Shown: piece by piece, positions 8,085-17,111 of the stretch
Position numbering within the stretch: position 1 is the first letter of the stretch
How the letters are laid out: each line of letters starts with the position of its first letter
Source: Hoylesella loescheii DSM 19665 = JCM 12249 = ATCC 15930
Lineage (GTDB): Bacteria > Bacteroidota > Bacteroidia > Bacteroidales > Bacteroidaceae
DNA: 64,000 bases
Assembly: GCF_000378085.1 (NCBI RefSeq)
Contig: NZ_KB899213.1
Location: 1 to 64,000 of the forward strand
Reading direction: 5' to 3'
Made by a program: the position numbers and the translations under genes
Notes under the pieces: model-generated
What the model saw: only the letters and a program-made list of their open reading frames with translations
The model's database searches: none
What the model was told of the DNA's origin: nothing

Positions 8085-8544
8085 GTTCTAACACCTAAAC
8101 ATAATATAACGTGAATTCATCGTACTCACGTTAAATACCTTAGGACATAAGGCTGCTTGTACGTACAACGATACCTGAAGGGTTTGAAAGGACACACCAA
8201 GCCGTATGGGTCATTCGTCGTTTCATCGCCCTTGTATCTTTTCGGGCCATTTACACATCTTGCATTAAGGATTGTTGTGTAAAATTAAGTACATGGTTTC
8301 TAGGCTTAAATAGGGTTAATTCTTGGGTATTCTAATTCCTTTTTCTTGAGTATTTTGTATTAAATGGCTAGATTTGCAACATCAATCACGTATCGCCACC
8401 TTATTTACATTCTACCATGGAAAAAGGCTGTGCATGACGGCTGGTGGCGAGTGACCACGTGATGGTTGGCTTCTGGTAAGGAGCCCCAACGGGCCATACA
8501 TAATGGGGTAGTCTCTTCAATGGACTCGTAAGAGCGGAGAAAGC
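8085..8544. other. Non-coding, decayed stretch with one small stem-loop
   Basis: No credible reading frame is present on either strand. A 7-bp inverted repeat (AACGTGA at 8108-8114, TCACGTT at 8126-8132) could form a hairpin. The composition shifts from the AT-rich array to more balanced DNA, which fits a junction between old insertions. No function can be supported. Confidence 0.4.
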
Positions 8545-8850
8545 AGCTTAATGAAGGAACTTACAACCCGAAGTAGTTCGACGATAACTTTCGACCAAAC
8601 CGCACATACTCTGTCCGTGGAGACGCTGCGGCCTCATTGAATCAGAACATGTCCACGATAGTGTTTAATGACGAAAAACATGAAGTGGAAGTAAAGTTTA
8701 ATTTGTAATCTAAGCAAGGCATAGATTTTCATTCATTATCGGAGATGAAGATGGAGTCTGATGGGCAGACGAAAATTTCTGCGAAAGACAATATGTATAT
8801 AAAGAGTAAAGTGAACGTTGATGTTGCAAAAGAATGGCGGGTACGGGAAA
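8545..8850 (+). pseudogene. Decayed VgrG-like C-terminal remnant
   Basis: Short readings in changing frames resemble the beta-helical C-terminal end of T6SS VgrG spike proteins in Bacteroidetes: TITFDQTAHTLSVETL near 8580, STIVFNDEKHEVEVKFNL near 8652-8707 followed by a TAA, and KMESDGQTKISAKDN then MYIKSKVNVDVAKE up to the next start. The repeated short beta pattern with D-N, K-I and V-E-V is typical, but stops and shifts break it. The last part overlaps the start of the DUF2931 gene. The call depends on pattern memory and should be tested by profile search. Confidence 0.4.
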
Positions 8851-9993
8851 AGAAAAGTCCCTCTTTATCTGATAATCTGCATGATGGCTATCTTCTTAAC
8901 GTTGTCGTGCAATAGTCAAAACAATATGGACAGAAGTGTGAGGACAAAATTCGCTTGGGAGCCAACCGTTGCCGCACCGAGGAACTACCCCATTGAGATG
9001 AAATACGCCTTTGTTGGCTTTGGAGAGAAAGGGAAGTATCCCATTATAGACAAGAAGGTGGGCAACGGTATTGCTACGCCAGGTAGTGAGGTTGGGCTGA
9101 CGGATTTCGACCAAGAAGGCTACGACATGCCAAACAGTATTAATGCAGTGTGGTTATCGTATGCGGAAAAGAAGTACTACAAGGCTGAGATAAAACTCTC
9201 TGAGGAGGTTCAGGCGCGGATACTTGAACTATTTAGGGGAGGGTTTCGTGGGCATTGGCCCCAAAAGTGGACCACCTACGGCTACTTTGTGGTGTCACTA
9301 CTGCCCAAGGGAAGGATATGGCTTTTCTTGGCCAGCATAGACAGGACGGTACTTGTTTGTGACAACTTACAAGCCAACGAGATTCAGATGTCGCTGGAAG
9401 AATTCGAAGCAGACGCCTACGAAGCCTACCACACAACGGATAAGTTGTGCGAAGAAGCATTGAAGTATCATGAAGACGCGGCTACGCTATTGAAGAAGAA
9501 TGGCATACCCGACGGCTTATGGCAACGATATGGTGAACGCTTTAACTACAAGATAGATGTTGTTCCAGAGGATAAGGATGCGAAAGTAGACCCCGAAGCC
9601 ATCTACTACTATGTGAACGGAGAAACGCAGTACTCTAACGACAGTGTCCCCATCTATCCTGCATCGAGGCTGCAAAAGTTGGAATGCGCGTGGTTTGTTG
9701 CAGACACGATGTACACAGGACATTTCTTCTTCGACGAGGACGAGGTGATGAGTGTGTACCCAAAGGCGTTTGGAACGGATGGAAAGAAGAACGGAAAACT
9801 GTTGGTGAAGATAAGCAAGTATAACAATTGGTTCGACATATCACTGCGTGTTGGTGAGGATGAGTTTCCTTTGGAGAAAACGAAGATACATGTGTTTAAA
9901 AGCACCCCTCAGAAAAAACCTGAAGAGAGGTATCCCTATTATAACAATCATGAAGAAGTACACTCAACAAAAATTTTCTTTATAGGTCAATGA
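8821..9993 (+). CDS. DUF2931 family lipoprotein
   Basis: A 390-residue lipoprotein. I start at the ATG at 8821 rather than the TTG three bases before it. A basic N-terminus is followed by the hydrophobic stretch VPLYLIICMMAIFLTLSC with a lipobox. The mature part begins with the family's hallmark, FAWEP and then YPIEMKYAFVGFG, and continues with the usual long beta-rich C-terminal half. DUF2931 genes are repeatedly found beside DUF2235 lipase-type effectors in Bacteroidales, and here the DUF2235 gene starts four bases after this stop. An immunity or accessory role for the neighbouring lipase is the natural inference; no biochemical role is known to me. Confidence 0.7.
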   Translation: MLQKNGGYGKRKVPLYLIICMMAIFLTLSCNSQNNMDRSVRTKFAWEPTVAAPRNYPIEMKYAFVGFGEKGKYPIIDKKVGNGIATPGSEVGLTDFDQEGYDMPNSINAVWLSYAEKKYYKAEIKLSEEVQARILELFRGGFRGHWPQKWTTYGYFVVSLLPKGRIWLFLASIDRTVLVCDNLQANEIQMSLEEFEADAYEAYHTTDKLCEEALKYHEDAATLLKKNGIPDGLWQRYGERFNYKIDVVPEDKDAKVDPEAIYYYVNGETQYSNDSVPIYPASRLQKLECAWFVADTMYTGHFFFDEDEVMSVYPKAFGTDGKKNGKLLVKISKYNNWFDISLRVGEDEFPLEKTKIHVFKSTPQKKPEERYPYYNNHEEVHSTKIFFIGQ

Positions 9994-9996
9994 CAG

Positions 9997-11454
9997 ATGG
10001 GAGAATATAGCAATAGGAAGTGCACCTGTAACTCTGTTACAGATAAGAAAATGCAGAAAGAAGATAATAAAGTTGAAGCTACCATCGGTGTCTTCTTTGA
10101 TGGAACTTGCAACAACAAATATAATTCAATGTACACACCCCATAATAGAAGTAGTACTAATGGCTTTGCCAAAGCAGGAAAACGGAAGGTACGCATCGGA
10201 GACGATTGTGACGGCAGCTACGAGGGCGACCTGACCAACATTGCCAAACTATGGGAGACATACACGTCTAGCAAGGAGAAGCGTATAGATAGAGTTTACA
10301 TTGAAGGACCTGGAACAGAAGCGCCTGTAAAGGACATGAAAAGCCCTTATCGCGATGCTGAGGGGTGGGTGTCTTCTAACCAAGATGACGTTACAGCGGG
10401 TTTTGCCTATGGAATTAAGGACACTGGTATATTTGCAAAATTGGAAAGGGCGTGCAAGCTGGTTACCGCAAAAGCAGCAATGTTAACCAAGGGGCTTGAT
10501 GCGAGACAAGGTGTCGTGTTGCGTCTCGACTTGTTCGGATTCAGCCGTGGGGCTGCTGAGGCAAGGCTCTTTGTCAACATGATTGGCAAGTCTCCAAGTG
10601 CATATACAGAAAATAGGGATGCAGATTTAGACGATGCTCTCTTTCGGTCTATGGGAATGCGTGTAAATATAGAAGTGCGATTTATGGGCTTGTTTGATAC
10701 GGTGCTCTCATACGATAACGAATCATGGATTATTCCCAGCTTTGACAAATACGAAAGCAGATATGATTTGCAGATTGGGGACAAGGTTAAAAAGGCGATA
10801 CACCTTGTGGCTGCTGACGAGTATCGTAAGTATTTTAGCCTGACCACAATCGATTCGGCCATTAAGCAAGGCCGTGGCATAGGGATTGTCCTTCCTGGGG
10901 CGCATAGCGACATTGGAGGGGGCTACGCCGAGATTGTTGTAGAAAAAATGCGTGATGGATGTTCCAGGTGGAATAAGTATGGATTATACAGGGGATTTAA
11001 AAATCCAGAGCAACTTATTCAACAGGGTTGGATCACGGAGAGTTGGATGCCGTCAAGCAAGAATCATGGTTTCTTTGACTATATTTGTTCCTCTTGGGAC
11101 GATAGTAGATATGTTCTAAATTATTATGATAGGATACCTTTACATGTTATGCATCATTTTATGGAGAAGGAGAGTATACCTGTAGACTTAGAGAACCTGC
11201 ATCGAAGATGTAAAATTAACGTAAGGCATAAACAGCTGATAGAGGTAAGGGGCTGCATTATGGCAAATGTAACTAGTAACAAAAGGGGACCTTATGTTTT
11301 AAGCAACAGTGAAGTAGTGTTTTGTGGTAACAAACAAGAAGGCAACCTCATTAAGGATGTGCGCTTCACGTTCATGCACCTCTCTGCCCATAGGGGATCG
11401 TTTGGGGCACATGGCGCAAATGAAGGGAACAAAAGGAGGATAAGGAGTAGCTAA
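9997..11454 (+). CDS. DUF2235 protein, probable T6SS lipase/phospholipase-type effector
   Basis: A 485-residue cytoplasmic-type protein with the DUF2235 alpha/beta-hydrolase signature: VFFDGTCNN near residue 32, the nucleophile elbow FGFSRGAAEAR with Ser183, GLFDTV near 228, and LPGAHSDIGGGY with its His-Asp-Ile-Gly pattern near 300. Members of this family, including Tle1-type effectors, cleave membrane phospholipids when delivered into rival cells. There is no leader. The gene follows the DUF2931 lipoprotein by 4 bases and is followed 4 bases later by a small gene, so all three are probably co-transcribed. Domain assignment is strong; substrate and delivery route are inferred. Confidence 0.8.
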   Translation: MGEYSNRKCTCNSVTDKKMQKEDNKVEATIGVFFDGTCNNKYNSMYTPHNRSSTNGFAKAGKRKVRIGDDCDGSYEGDLTNIAKLWETYTSSKEKRIDRVYIEGPGTEAPVKDMKSPYRDAEGWVSSNQDDVTAGFAYGIKDTGIFAKLERACKLVTAKAAMLTKGLDARQGVVLRLDLFGFSRGAAEARLFVNMIGKSPSAYTENRDADLDDALFRSMGMRVNIEVRFMGLFDTVLSYDNESWIIPSFDKYESRYDLQIGDKVKKAIHLVAADEYRKYFSLTTIDSAIKQGRGIGIVLPGAHSDIGGGYAEIVVEKMRDGCSRWNKYGLYRGFKNPEQLIQQGWITESWMPSSKNHGFFDYICSSWDDSRYVLNYYDRIPLHVMHHFMEKESIPVDLENLHRRCKINVRHKQLIEVRGCIMANVTSNKRGPYVLSNSEVVFCGNKQEGNLIKDVRFTFMHLSAHRGSFGAHGANEGNKRRIRSS

Positions 11455-11457
11455 GGC

Positions 11458-11691
11458 ATGGCATATCTGTTCTATTCGGAGATAAGGTTGCCAAATGGCA
11501 AGAGAATCTGTTACAGCAGAAGGGGGGACGTAGGGGTTCGTAGGAAAGGGAAGAAAGGTATGGAAATCGTCTTTGGGGAAATAACAGAAGAAAAGGTAAA
11601 CCATGCCATGCCACGAGAGTTCGATGCCATTATGACATGGATGGGTCGAGCTCTATATCCTGCCTCACTGTTGATTCAAGTGGTAAGGTAA
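11458..11691 (+). CDS. Small hypothetical protein
   Basis: A 77-residue basic protein starting 4 bases after the DUF2235 stop. It has no leader or membrane segment. I do not recognise it. Tight spacing after the lipase gene suggests translation from the same message; it could be a chaperone-like or adaptor product, or the start of a longer gene that has been truncated. Nothing in the sequence decides between these. Confidence 0.4.
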   Translation: MAYLFYSEIRLPNGKRICYSRRGDVGVRRKGKKGMEIVFGEITEEKVNHAMPREFDAIMTWMGRALYPASLLIQVVR

Positions 11692-11757
11692 ATGGCCAAA
11701 TCATCATCACCATTTGCATTTACAAGGATACTTGCCAAATTTAAAAGTTATAAATAA

Positions 11758-12399
11758 ATGAGAAGTAATATATACCTTGTTTTGATATTCCTCTTTTCTT
11801 TATACTGCAGCTGCGCGGCCAAAGAAAAGGTGGAAGGTGGCAGAACTCACCACGAGGAATATCTTTTCAGCTCTAAGGATGCTGAAAAGTATTACCGAAT
11901 GACTGCCGACTCCGTAAGATATGTATGTTGCAATACGGTTTCATTGCCAATGGCCACCTTTATACTTGACGACCAACTTTGTTCTGGCATTAAGGAAAAC
12001 AGATTTGACATAAAGTCAGAAGAGATAATTCCATATTATACGATAACAACGCTTGTGTATGGTGGGGGTATCGTATGCAAAGTCATTGTTTACAGCTATA
12101 CAGGAGAAGGCGATATAGACTTTCTCAATATACTGATAAACTCATACAAGGACAATAAGCTGGTCGACAAGCTCTTATTAGACAGCCGATTTACTTCTGA
12201 AATCATGTATTATAACGATTTCACCATAACAAAAGACTTTGTGATAACACTGCATAAATATAGTAAGCCGCTATTTGAGATTAATGAAAATGGAGATATT
12301 ATAGGCAAAACCGTTAATCCCAAAGTTAAAGAAAACACAGTAAGATACCATCTTAATAAGTCTGGACTATTTCTGCGAGGAATCAGAGCAGGTGATTAA
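11758..12399 (+). CDS. Secreted or lipid-anchored hypothetical protein, immunity-like
   Basis: A 213-residue protein with leader MRSNIYLVLIFLFSLYCSC; a cysteine follows the hydrophobic core, so lipidation is likely though the lipobox (LYCSC) is not ideal. The mature part is rich in Tyr, Asp and Lys, with no family I recognise. It follows the DUF2235 lipase and small gene on the same strand after a 66-base gap and may be a further immunity protein. The next locus at 12520 has a similar length and layout (leader, Tyr-rich beta part) and may be a distant paralogue. Confidence 0.5.
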   Translation: MRSNIYLVLIFLFSLYCSCAAKEKVEGGRTHHEEYLFSSKDAEKYYRMTADSVRYVCCNTVSLPMATFILDDQLCSGIKENRFDIKSEEIIPYYTITTLVYGGGIVCKVIVYSYTGEGDIDFLNILINSYKDNKLVDKLLLDSRFTSEIMYYNDFTITKDFVITLHKYSKPLFEINENGDIIGKTVNPKVKENTVRYHLNKSGLFLRGIRAGD

Positions 12400-12519
12400 T
12401 AGTCAAGTGGCGTATACATTAGTGAAAAGAAATATATAAAGACAAAGAGAAGTCAATGCGACTTCTATGTCAAAGAAGAATATATATGTGAAAGGAACAA
12501 AATATGGAATTAAGAAACT

Positions 12520-13138
12520 ATGAAACATTTATCGTCTTTTATTGTAAGCGCATTTATCTGTATGTCCACATGTAGTCAAACGGTAAAGTCGCCTATAAAA
12601 CAAGTTCAACAGATGCTTACCTTGTCGATTTCACCAAACATACCTTCCCCAAAAGTGGGAGCATGATGCGAATGATTCCAATTATTGGCTTACATCTATT
12701 TCAAATGACCGGTATTTTGAATCTCTTTCAAGTATGCCTCAACAAAAGTTAGACGTATTACCACAGAAAGATTCAATGGCCAGTGACTGTCTTTTGGATT
12801 CTGCCTACTATTGCAAGACCTTGTATTCTACAAAGCAATACACGCTCAGCATATACAAGAGTGGTTCTAAATACCAAAGTAAGAAAGGGGATGAAATGTT
12901 TGCCCCTGTTGACTATCTCGTCCTTGTTACACGGAATGCGAAACAAAGAATTATAGATTATTTAGTATGTTACTATTATGTATACCGACTTTATGAATCG
13001 GCAGAGCGTTATTTTTATATAGATAACAACAAAAATATCACATTGGTTAATTTTTATACGGATGAGTTGGAAACTACGTTTCAGGGAAGATGTACCTACC
13101 ATATCGGTGAGCAAGGCAGGTTTATTATAATCTCCTAG
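12520..13138 (+). pseudogene. Frameshifted secreted protein gene
   Basis: An ATG at 12520 opens a clear leader (MKHLSSFIVSAFICMSTC). The frame ends in a TGA at about 12664. Shifting by one base in the AAAAGTGGGAG stretch near 12650 restores an open frame that reads WEHDANDSNYW and runs without interruption to 13138. The visible ATG at 12734 is inside the mature region. The joined product would be about 205 residues, similar to its upstream neighbour. A single indel could be real decay or a sequence error. Confidence 0.55.
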
Positions 13139-13364
13139 GGCTGGAGAAATACTAAGTAACAGGTTAAAACGTTATATATGTTGTAATTGAAGAATACAAA
13201 AGGAAACTAAGAAGATTGGTAGTAACATGGATATAGGAAGAATTAAATATGAACTTTACTGCCGACAACTCCCCCTAACCTGGGTTGTCACTACCGCGCT
13301 GCGGCACATCCGCAACACTTATTCCCATAATCGAATAGCAATCAAGACATGTTGGCACTATCTA

Positions 13365-13800
13365 GGCGATTCGTTCCACAACCAATCACTGCTACCAACT
13401 CATCCTTCCTACCTCCAAGCCCCATCTTTCACTCCTCACCAAATAAGCCCTTGTAATGAGCTTTTTAAGCTCCTGCCTTGTTATAGCTAAGATGGACTCC
13501 TGTTCCAGATAAGTTGGAACAGTGTTCCAATTCAACTGGAACAGTATTCCAGATGAGATGGAACAGGCGTCCAAAACAGATATAACACGACGGTTAATGT
13601 AATAATGCGTCATCTGGGCTTAGTAAGCGTATTTCCGAAACGATGAAAATGCGAACGACGGAATGGCTAATTGGCGAGTTGGGGATAAGAAGCCATGACC
13701 CCGGAATAAGATTGGAGAGGTAAAGAAATGGCTATCTTGCCAACTCGTGCTACGCGACAGAAGACATAACGATTGTGTTTTATCCCGAACTCGCGTAAAC
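13365..13800 (-). repeat. Dispersed element R1, copy 1 (inverted relative to 32268-32708)
   Basis: Read on the minus strand this stretch matches 32268-32708 over its whole length: TTTGGGATAAAAC-like start, a TGCCAACT stem-loop, CCCCAAC..GCCAATTA, CGTTTCGGAAA, the TTCC/GGAA array, and an end with GTGGAACGAA. No transposase or open frame is inside it. It behaves like a non-autonomous intergenic repeat. Confidence 0.7.
13502..13573. repeat. TTCC/GGAA palindrome array, site 1
   Basis: Head-to-tail short palindromes of the form GTTCCAnnTnAnnTGGAAC: TGTTCCAGATAAGTTGGAAC, then TTCCAATTCAACTGGAA, then TTCCAGATGAGATGGAA. The same kind of array occurs at 32504, 53803 and 62728. Confidence 0.8.
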
Positions 13801-13959
13801 TTACCAACTAAAAATCTCACAAACGCACAAGCCAAAACCCGCATAAATTCGTGTACTTTCAGACTAAAAAACTCACTAACTCATAAACTTACAAAATAAA
13901 ATACTCACAAACTCGCAAACAAAAAGGGCGCGCCCTTTGTACGTTAGCAGCATATTTCC

Positions 13960-13967
13960 TACCTTTG
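13960..13967 (+). promoter_or_regulatory. Probable rpoN promoter, -7 box TACCTTTG
   Basis: TACCTTTG matches the Bacteroidetes primary-sigma -7 consensus TAnnTTTG. Transcription from just downstream would give a leader of about 90 bases before the rpoN start at 14066. Confidence 0.6.
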
Positions 13968-14065
13968 CATATAGGTAACGGGGAACATAACCTATCCATA
14001 CAGTCTACGCGCAGGCGCAATATACGTGGTGGGAAAGGCGAAAACCCATTGAACCGACAAGCATT

Positions 14066-15568
14066 ATGGCACAGAAGCTCATACAGACACAGACGCAAAA
14101 GCAGGTGCAGGTACAACGACTCTCACAACAACAGATGTTGCAGGTGAGGCTCTTGGAGATGCCCCTTACCGAACTGGAACAGAGCGTAGTTGCCGAATTG
14201 GACGACAACCCAGCACTAGAAACGGATACGCACGAAGCAAACGAGGTGGAAAACTACGACTCGACGGGCGCAAACGACGATCAAGGGGACGAGGATTTCG
14301 ACCAGCAGACGGAGCGCGAAGAACGCGAACAGGCGCTGGATGCTGCGTTGGAGAACATTGGACGCGATGATGAGATGCCCGAAACGTTCAGTCGAGAGAA
14401 CCATCATAATGCCGAGTATGAGGAAATTGTGTATGGCGATACCACTTCGTTTTACGACAAGCTGAAAGAGCAAGTGGGCGAAATAGACCTCAACGACGAA
14501 GAAGAACAGGTGCTGCTTTACCTCATCGGGTCGCTAGACAGTGATGGTCTGTTGCGTAAAGATCTTGACACCATTGCCGACGAGTTGGCCATCTACCAAA
14601 ACTTGGATGTGGAAACGCCCGAAATTGAGCGGATGCTCGGCGTGCTGCAAACGTTCGACCCCGCTGGCATTGGCGCTCGTTCGCTTAAAGAATGCTTGCT
14701 GATACAGATTGCAAGAAAGCCCGAAAGCTGGGTAAAGGAGATGATGCGACGCGTGATAGACGAATGTTTCGACGCTTTTACGAAGAAACATTGGGACACG
14801 ATACAAACGCAACTGCAACTTACCGACGAGCAGGTGCAGGACGTGCAGGCCGAAATAAGGAAGCTAAACCCTAAGCCTGGGGCATCGATGGGCGAAACGC
14901 AGGGCCGTAACTTGCAACAGATAACGCCCGATTTTATCGTAGACACCGACGACGACGGCAAGGTTTCGTTCTACCTTAGTCGTGGAAACATACCCCAACT
15001 GATGGTGTCGCCATCGTTCGCAGATATGGTTGACCACTACCGAAACAACAAGGCGAACATGACGAAAGGCGAAAAGGAGGCCTTACTCTATGCGAAGGAG
15101 AAGGTGGAAAAGGCTCAGGGCTACATCGAAGCTATCAAGCAGCGCCGTCACACGCTAAGCGTAACCATGCAGGCCATAATCGACATACAGCGAAAGTTCT
15201 TCGTTGAGGGTGACGAGGCCGACCTCCGACCGATGATTTTAAAAGACATCGCCGACCGAACGGGGCTTGATATCTCTACCATCTCACGCGTTAGCAACAT
15301 CAAGTATGCGCAAACCAAGTGGGGCACGTTCCCCCTGCGCTTCTTCTTTACGGATGCTTACACCACGGGCGATGGCGAAGAGCTGTCTACCCGCAAGATA
15401 AAGATCGCCCTTAAAGAGCTTATCGACAACGAAGACAAGAAGAAGCCGCTGAGCGACGACTTGCTGAAAGAGGAGCTGGCAAAGAAGGGTCTGCCCATCG
15501 CTCGCCGTACTGTGGCGAAGTATAGGGAACAACTGGGCCTGCCTGTAGCAAGGTTGAGGAAGGGGTGA
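14066..15568 (+). CDS. rpoN: RNA polymerase sigma-54 factor RpoN
   Basis: A 500-residue sigma-54. The N-terminus is glutamine-rich (QTQTQKQVQVQRLSQQQML), the region that contacts enhancer-binding ATPases, followed by an acidic low-complexity stretch and the core-binding domain (DPAGIGARSLKECL is a typical family block). The C-terminus carries the RpoN box ARRTVAKYREQLG, which binds the -24 promoter element. Length fits the family. It directs RNA polymerase to promoters that need ATP-driven activators. A TACCTTTG promoter lies about 100 bases upstream. It stands alone, with a C-rich hairpin repeat starting 13 bases after the stop. Confidence 0.95.
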   Translation: MAQKLIQTQTQKQVQVQRLSQQQMLQVRLLEMPLTELEQSVVAELDDNPALETDTHEANEVENYDSTGANDDQGDEDFDQQTEREEREQALDAALENIGRDDEMPETFSRENHHNAEYEEIVYGDTTSFYDKLKEQVGEIDLNDEEEQVLLYLIGSLDSDGLLRKDLDTIADELAIYQNLDVETPEIERMLGVLQTFDPAGIGARSLKECLLIQIARKPESWVKEMMRRVIDECFDAFTKKHWDTIQTQLQLTDEQVQDVQAEIRKLNPKPGASMGETQGRNLQQITPDFIVDTDDDGKVSFYLSRGNIPQLMVSPSFADMVDHYRNNKANMTKGEKEALLYAKEKVEKAQGYIEAIKQRRHTLSVTMQAIIDIQRKFFVEGDEADLRPMILKDIADRTGLDISTISRVSNIKYAQTKWGTFPLRFFFTDAYTTGDGEELSTRKIKIALKELIDNEDKKKPLSDDLLKEELAKKGLPIARRTVAKYREQLGLPVARLRKG

Positions 15569-15580
15569 GATGAGAAAAAA

Positions 15581-15626
15581 GCCTCACCCCCAACCCCTCT
15601 CCAAGGGGAGAGGGGAGTAATTAGCC
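15581..15626 (+). repeat. C-rich hairpin repeat, copy 1
   Basis: GCCTCACCCCCAACCCCTCT followed by CCAAGGGGAGAGGGG; the CCCCTCTCC/GGAGAGGGG halves form a 9-bp stem. It ends with TAATTAGCC as in other copies. It directly follows rpoN and may act as a terminator. Confidence 0.75.
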
Positions 15627-15911
15627 TCGTTATTTTGTAGAGTGGCGCAAATGATGGTACATTTAATAGTGGTGTATTTCACTCATTAAAGTAGCGTGTT
15701 CGCTTAATTTAAGCTGTACGTTTCACCTATTGGTTCTATTTGTCCCATCAGTCGCATGAGATTTACGAGCTAAAAAGAGCAAAGCGTTAAGTCGCTAGTA
15801 ACAAGTTAAAGGCAAAGAATTGAGAAGTTAAAAGTCTGATGATAGCAAAGCATTTAGCCCCTCTTTCCCCCTTGGATAGAGACTGTGGTGAGCCCGAGAG
15901 AGAACAAGCGA

Positions 15912-16412
15912 GCTGCGAGAAAGCCGCAATGGCATTGGCTTAACTCGATTCGCGAATTTGCTTAAGAGACCATCGCTGGAGCGAGAAAGCCGCAATGGCA
16001 TTGGCTTAACTCGATTCGCGAATTTGCTTAAGACACCATCGCTGGAGCGAGAAAGCCGTAATGCTATTGGCTTAACTCGATTCGCGAATTTGCTTAAGAC
16101 ACCATCGTTGGAGCGAGAAAGCCGTAATGGCATTGGTTTAACTCCATTAGCGAATTTGCTTAAGACACCATCGTTGGAGCGAGAAAGCCGTAATGGCATT
16201 GGTTTAACTCCATTAGCGAATTTGCTTAAGACACCATCGCTGGAGCGAGAAAGCCGTAATGCTATTGGCTTAACTCCATTCGCGAATTTGCTTAAGACGC
16301 CATCGCTGGAGCGAGAAAGCCGTAGTGCTATTGGCTTAACTCCATTCGCGAATTTGCTTAAGACGCCATCGCTGGAGCGAGAAAGCCACAATACTATTGG
16401 CTTAACTCCTTA
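15912..16412. repeat. Tandem array of 66-bp units
   Basis: Seven full units and partial ends, each with GCGAGAAAGCCG, ATTGGCTTAACTC, the palindrome TTCGCGAA (TAGCGAA in two units) and TTGCTTAAGAC. Unit starts such as CATCGCTGGA fall at 15971, 16037 and 16103, exactly 66 apart. Because 66 is a multiple of three, both strands stay open: plus-strand 22-residue repeats and minus-strand ones appear, but neither has a start context or a family match. Confidence 0.9.
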
Positions 16413-16443
16413 ACTCCCTAACTCCTTTAACTCCTAAGAAGTT

Positions 16444-17052
16444 ATGAAAGAGAAAAATATCATATTCGGCGCGCGGATGATGAGCATGCTCTTCACCCCG
16501 TTTTATCTGCCCATTGTTGGGCTGATAGCGTTGTTCACCTTTAGTTACATGTCGCAGTTGCCATGGGACTATAAGCTAGAGGTGTTACTCTTGGTGTATA
16601 TCGCCACCATATTCATCCCCACGATACTGATACATCTGTATCGCCGTTATCAGGGATGGACCCTCATCGAGTTAGGACATAAAGAGCGGCGCATGGTGCC
16701 TTACGTCATCTCCATATTGTGTTACTTTGGCTGTTACTATCTCATGGCGGTGTTGCAAATACCCCGTTTCATGGCGCGCATTTTGGTTGCAGCCCTTGTG
16801 GTGCAAGTGGTTTGCGCACTGATAAACGTTTGGTGGAAAATCTCCACCCACACGGCGGCCATCGGTGGTGTAGCGGGCGGACTAATGGCTTTCGCCTTTC
16901 TCTTCATGTTCAACCCCGTGTGGTGGCTCTGCCTGGTGTTTATCGTGGGCGGATTGGTTGGCACCAGTCGTATGATACTTCGTCAACACTCGCTCTGGCA
17001 GGTAGTGGCGGGGTTCCTCGTAGGCTTGGTATGCGCGTTTGTGGTGATATAA
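16444..17052 (+). CDS. PAP2-like integral membrane protein
   Basis: A 202-residue protein with about six hydrophobic segments. Near the C-terminus it shows KISTHTAAIGG and then SRMILRQHSLWQV, a degenerate form of the PAP2 phosphatase motifs (PSGH and SRxxxxxHxxxD), so it belongs to the PAP2-type acid phosphatase/lipid phosphatase fold, perhaps with altered catalysis. The usual first motif (KxxxxxxRP) is only loosely present. Likely an inner-membrane enzyme acting on lipid phosphates, but the substrate is not predictable. It lies immediately upstream of purE and ispG, as similar genes do in other Bacteroidales. Confidence 0.65.
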   Translation: MKEKNIIFGARMMSMLFTPFYLPIVGLIALFTFSYMSQLPWDYKLEVLLLVYIATIFIPTILIHLYRRYQGWTLIELGHKERRMVPYVISILCYFGCYYLMAVLQIPRFMARILVAALVVQVVCALINVWWKISTHTAAIGGVAGGLMAFAFLFMFNPVWWLCLVFIVGGLVGTSRMILRQHSLWQVVAGFLVGLVCAFVVI

Positions 17053-17111
17053 CGAGTCCCCTAAGACCAGCGCGAGCACATCTTAAGACCAGCGCGAACC
17101 TACCCACAACT

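Larger units (their letters stand above)
13141..14065. other. Gene-free region carrying dispersed repeats
   Basis: No credible gene: the small open frames (for example 13227-13490) have no homologous look and run through repeats. It holds one copy of a roughly 435-bp element (13365-13800), a TTCC/GGAA palindrome array (13502-13573), simple ACTCAC-type tracts near 13870-13915, and the rpoN promoter. Confidence 0.6.
15569..16443. other. Gene-free region between rpoN and the PAP2-like gene
   Basis: It contains the C-rich hairpin, about 270 bases without recognisable signals, and the 66-bp tandem array. Long open frames on both strands of the array are explained by the 66-bp (22-codon) period. 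Confidence 0.6.

Noticed and set aside
10407-10913. A 168-codon minus-strand frame within the DUF2235 gene
   Set aside because: Shadow of the plus-strand gene, which carries the full hydrolase motif set.
13227-13490. An 87-codon plus-strand frame in the rpoN upstream region
   Set aside because: It runs through element R1, whose other copy at 32268-32708 is not open in the same way.
15828-16413. Long open frames on both strands over the 66-bp array (about 150 codons plus, 187 codons minus)
   Set aside because: They follow from a repeat unit divisible by three; no leader, start context or family match on either strand.
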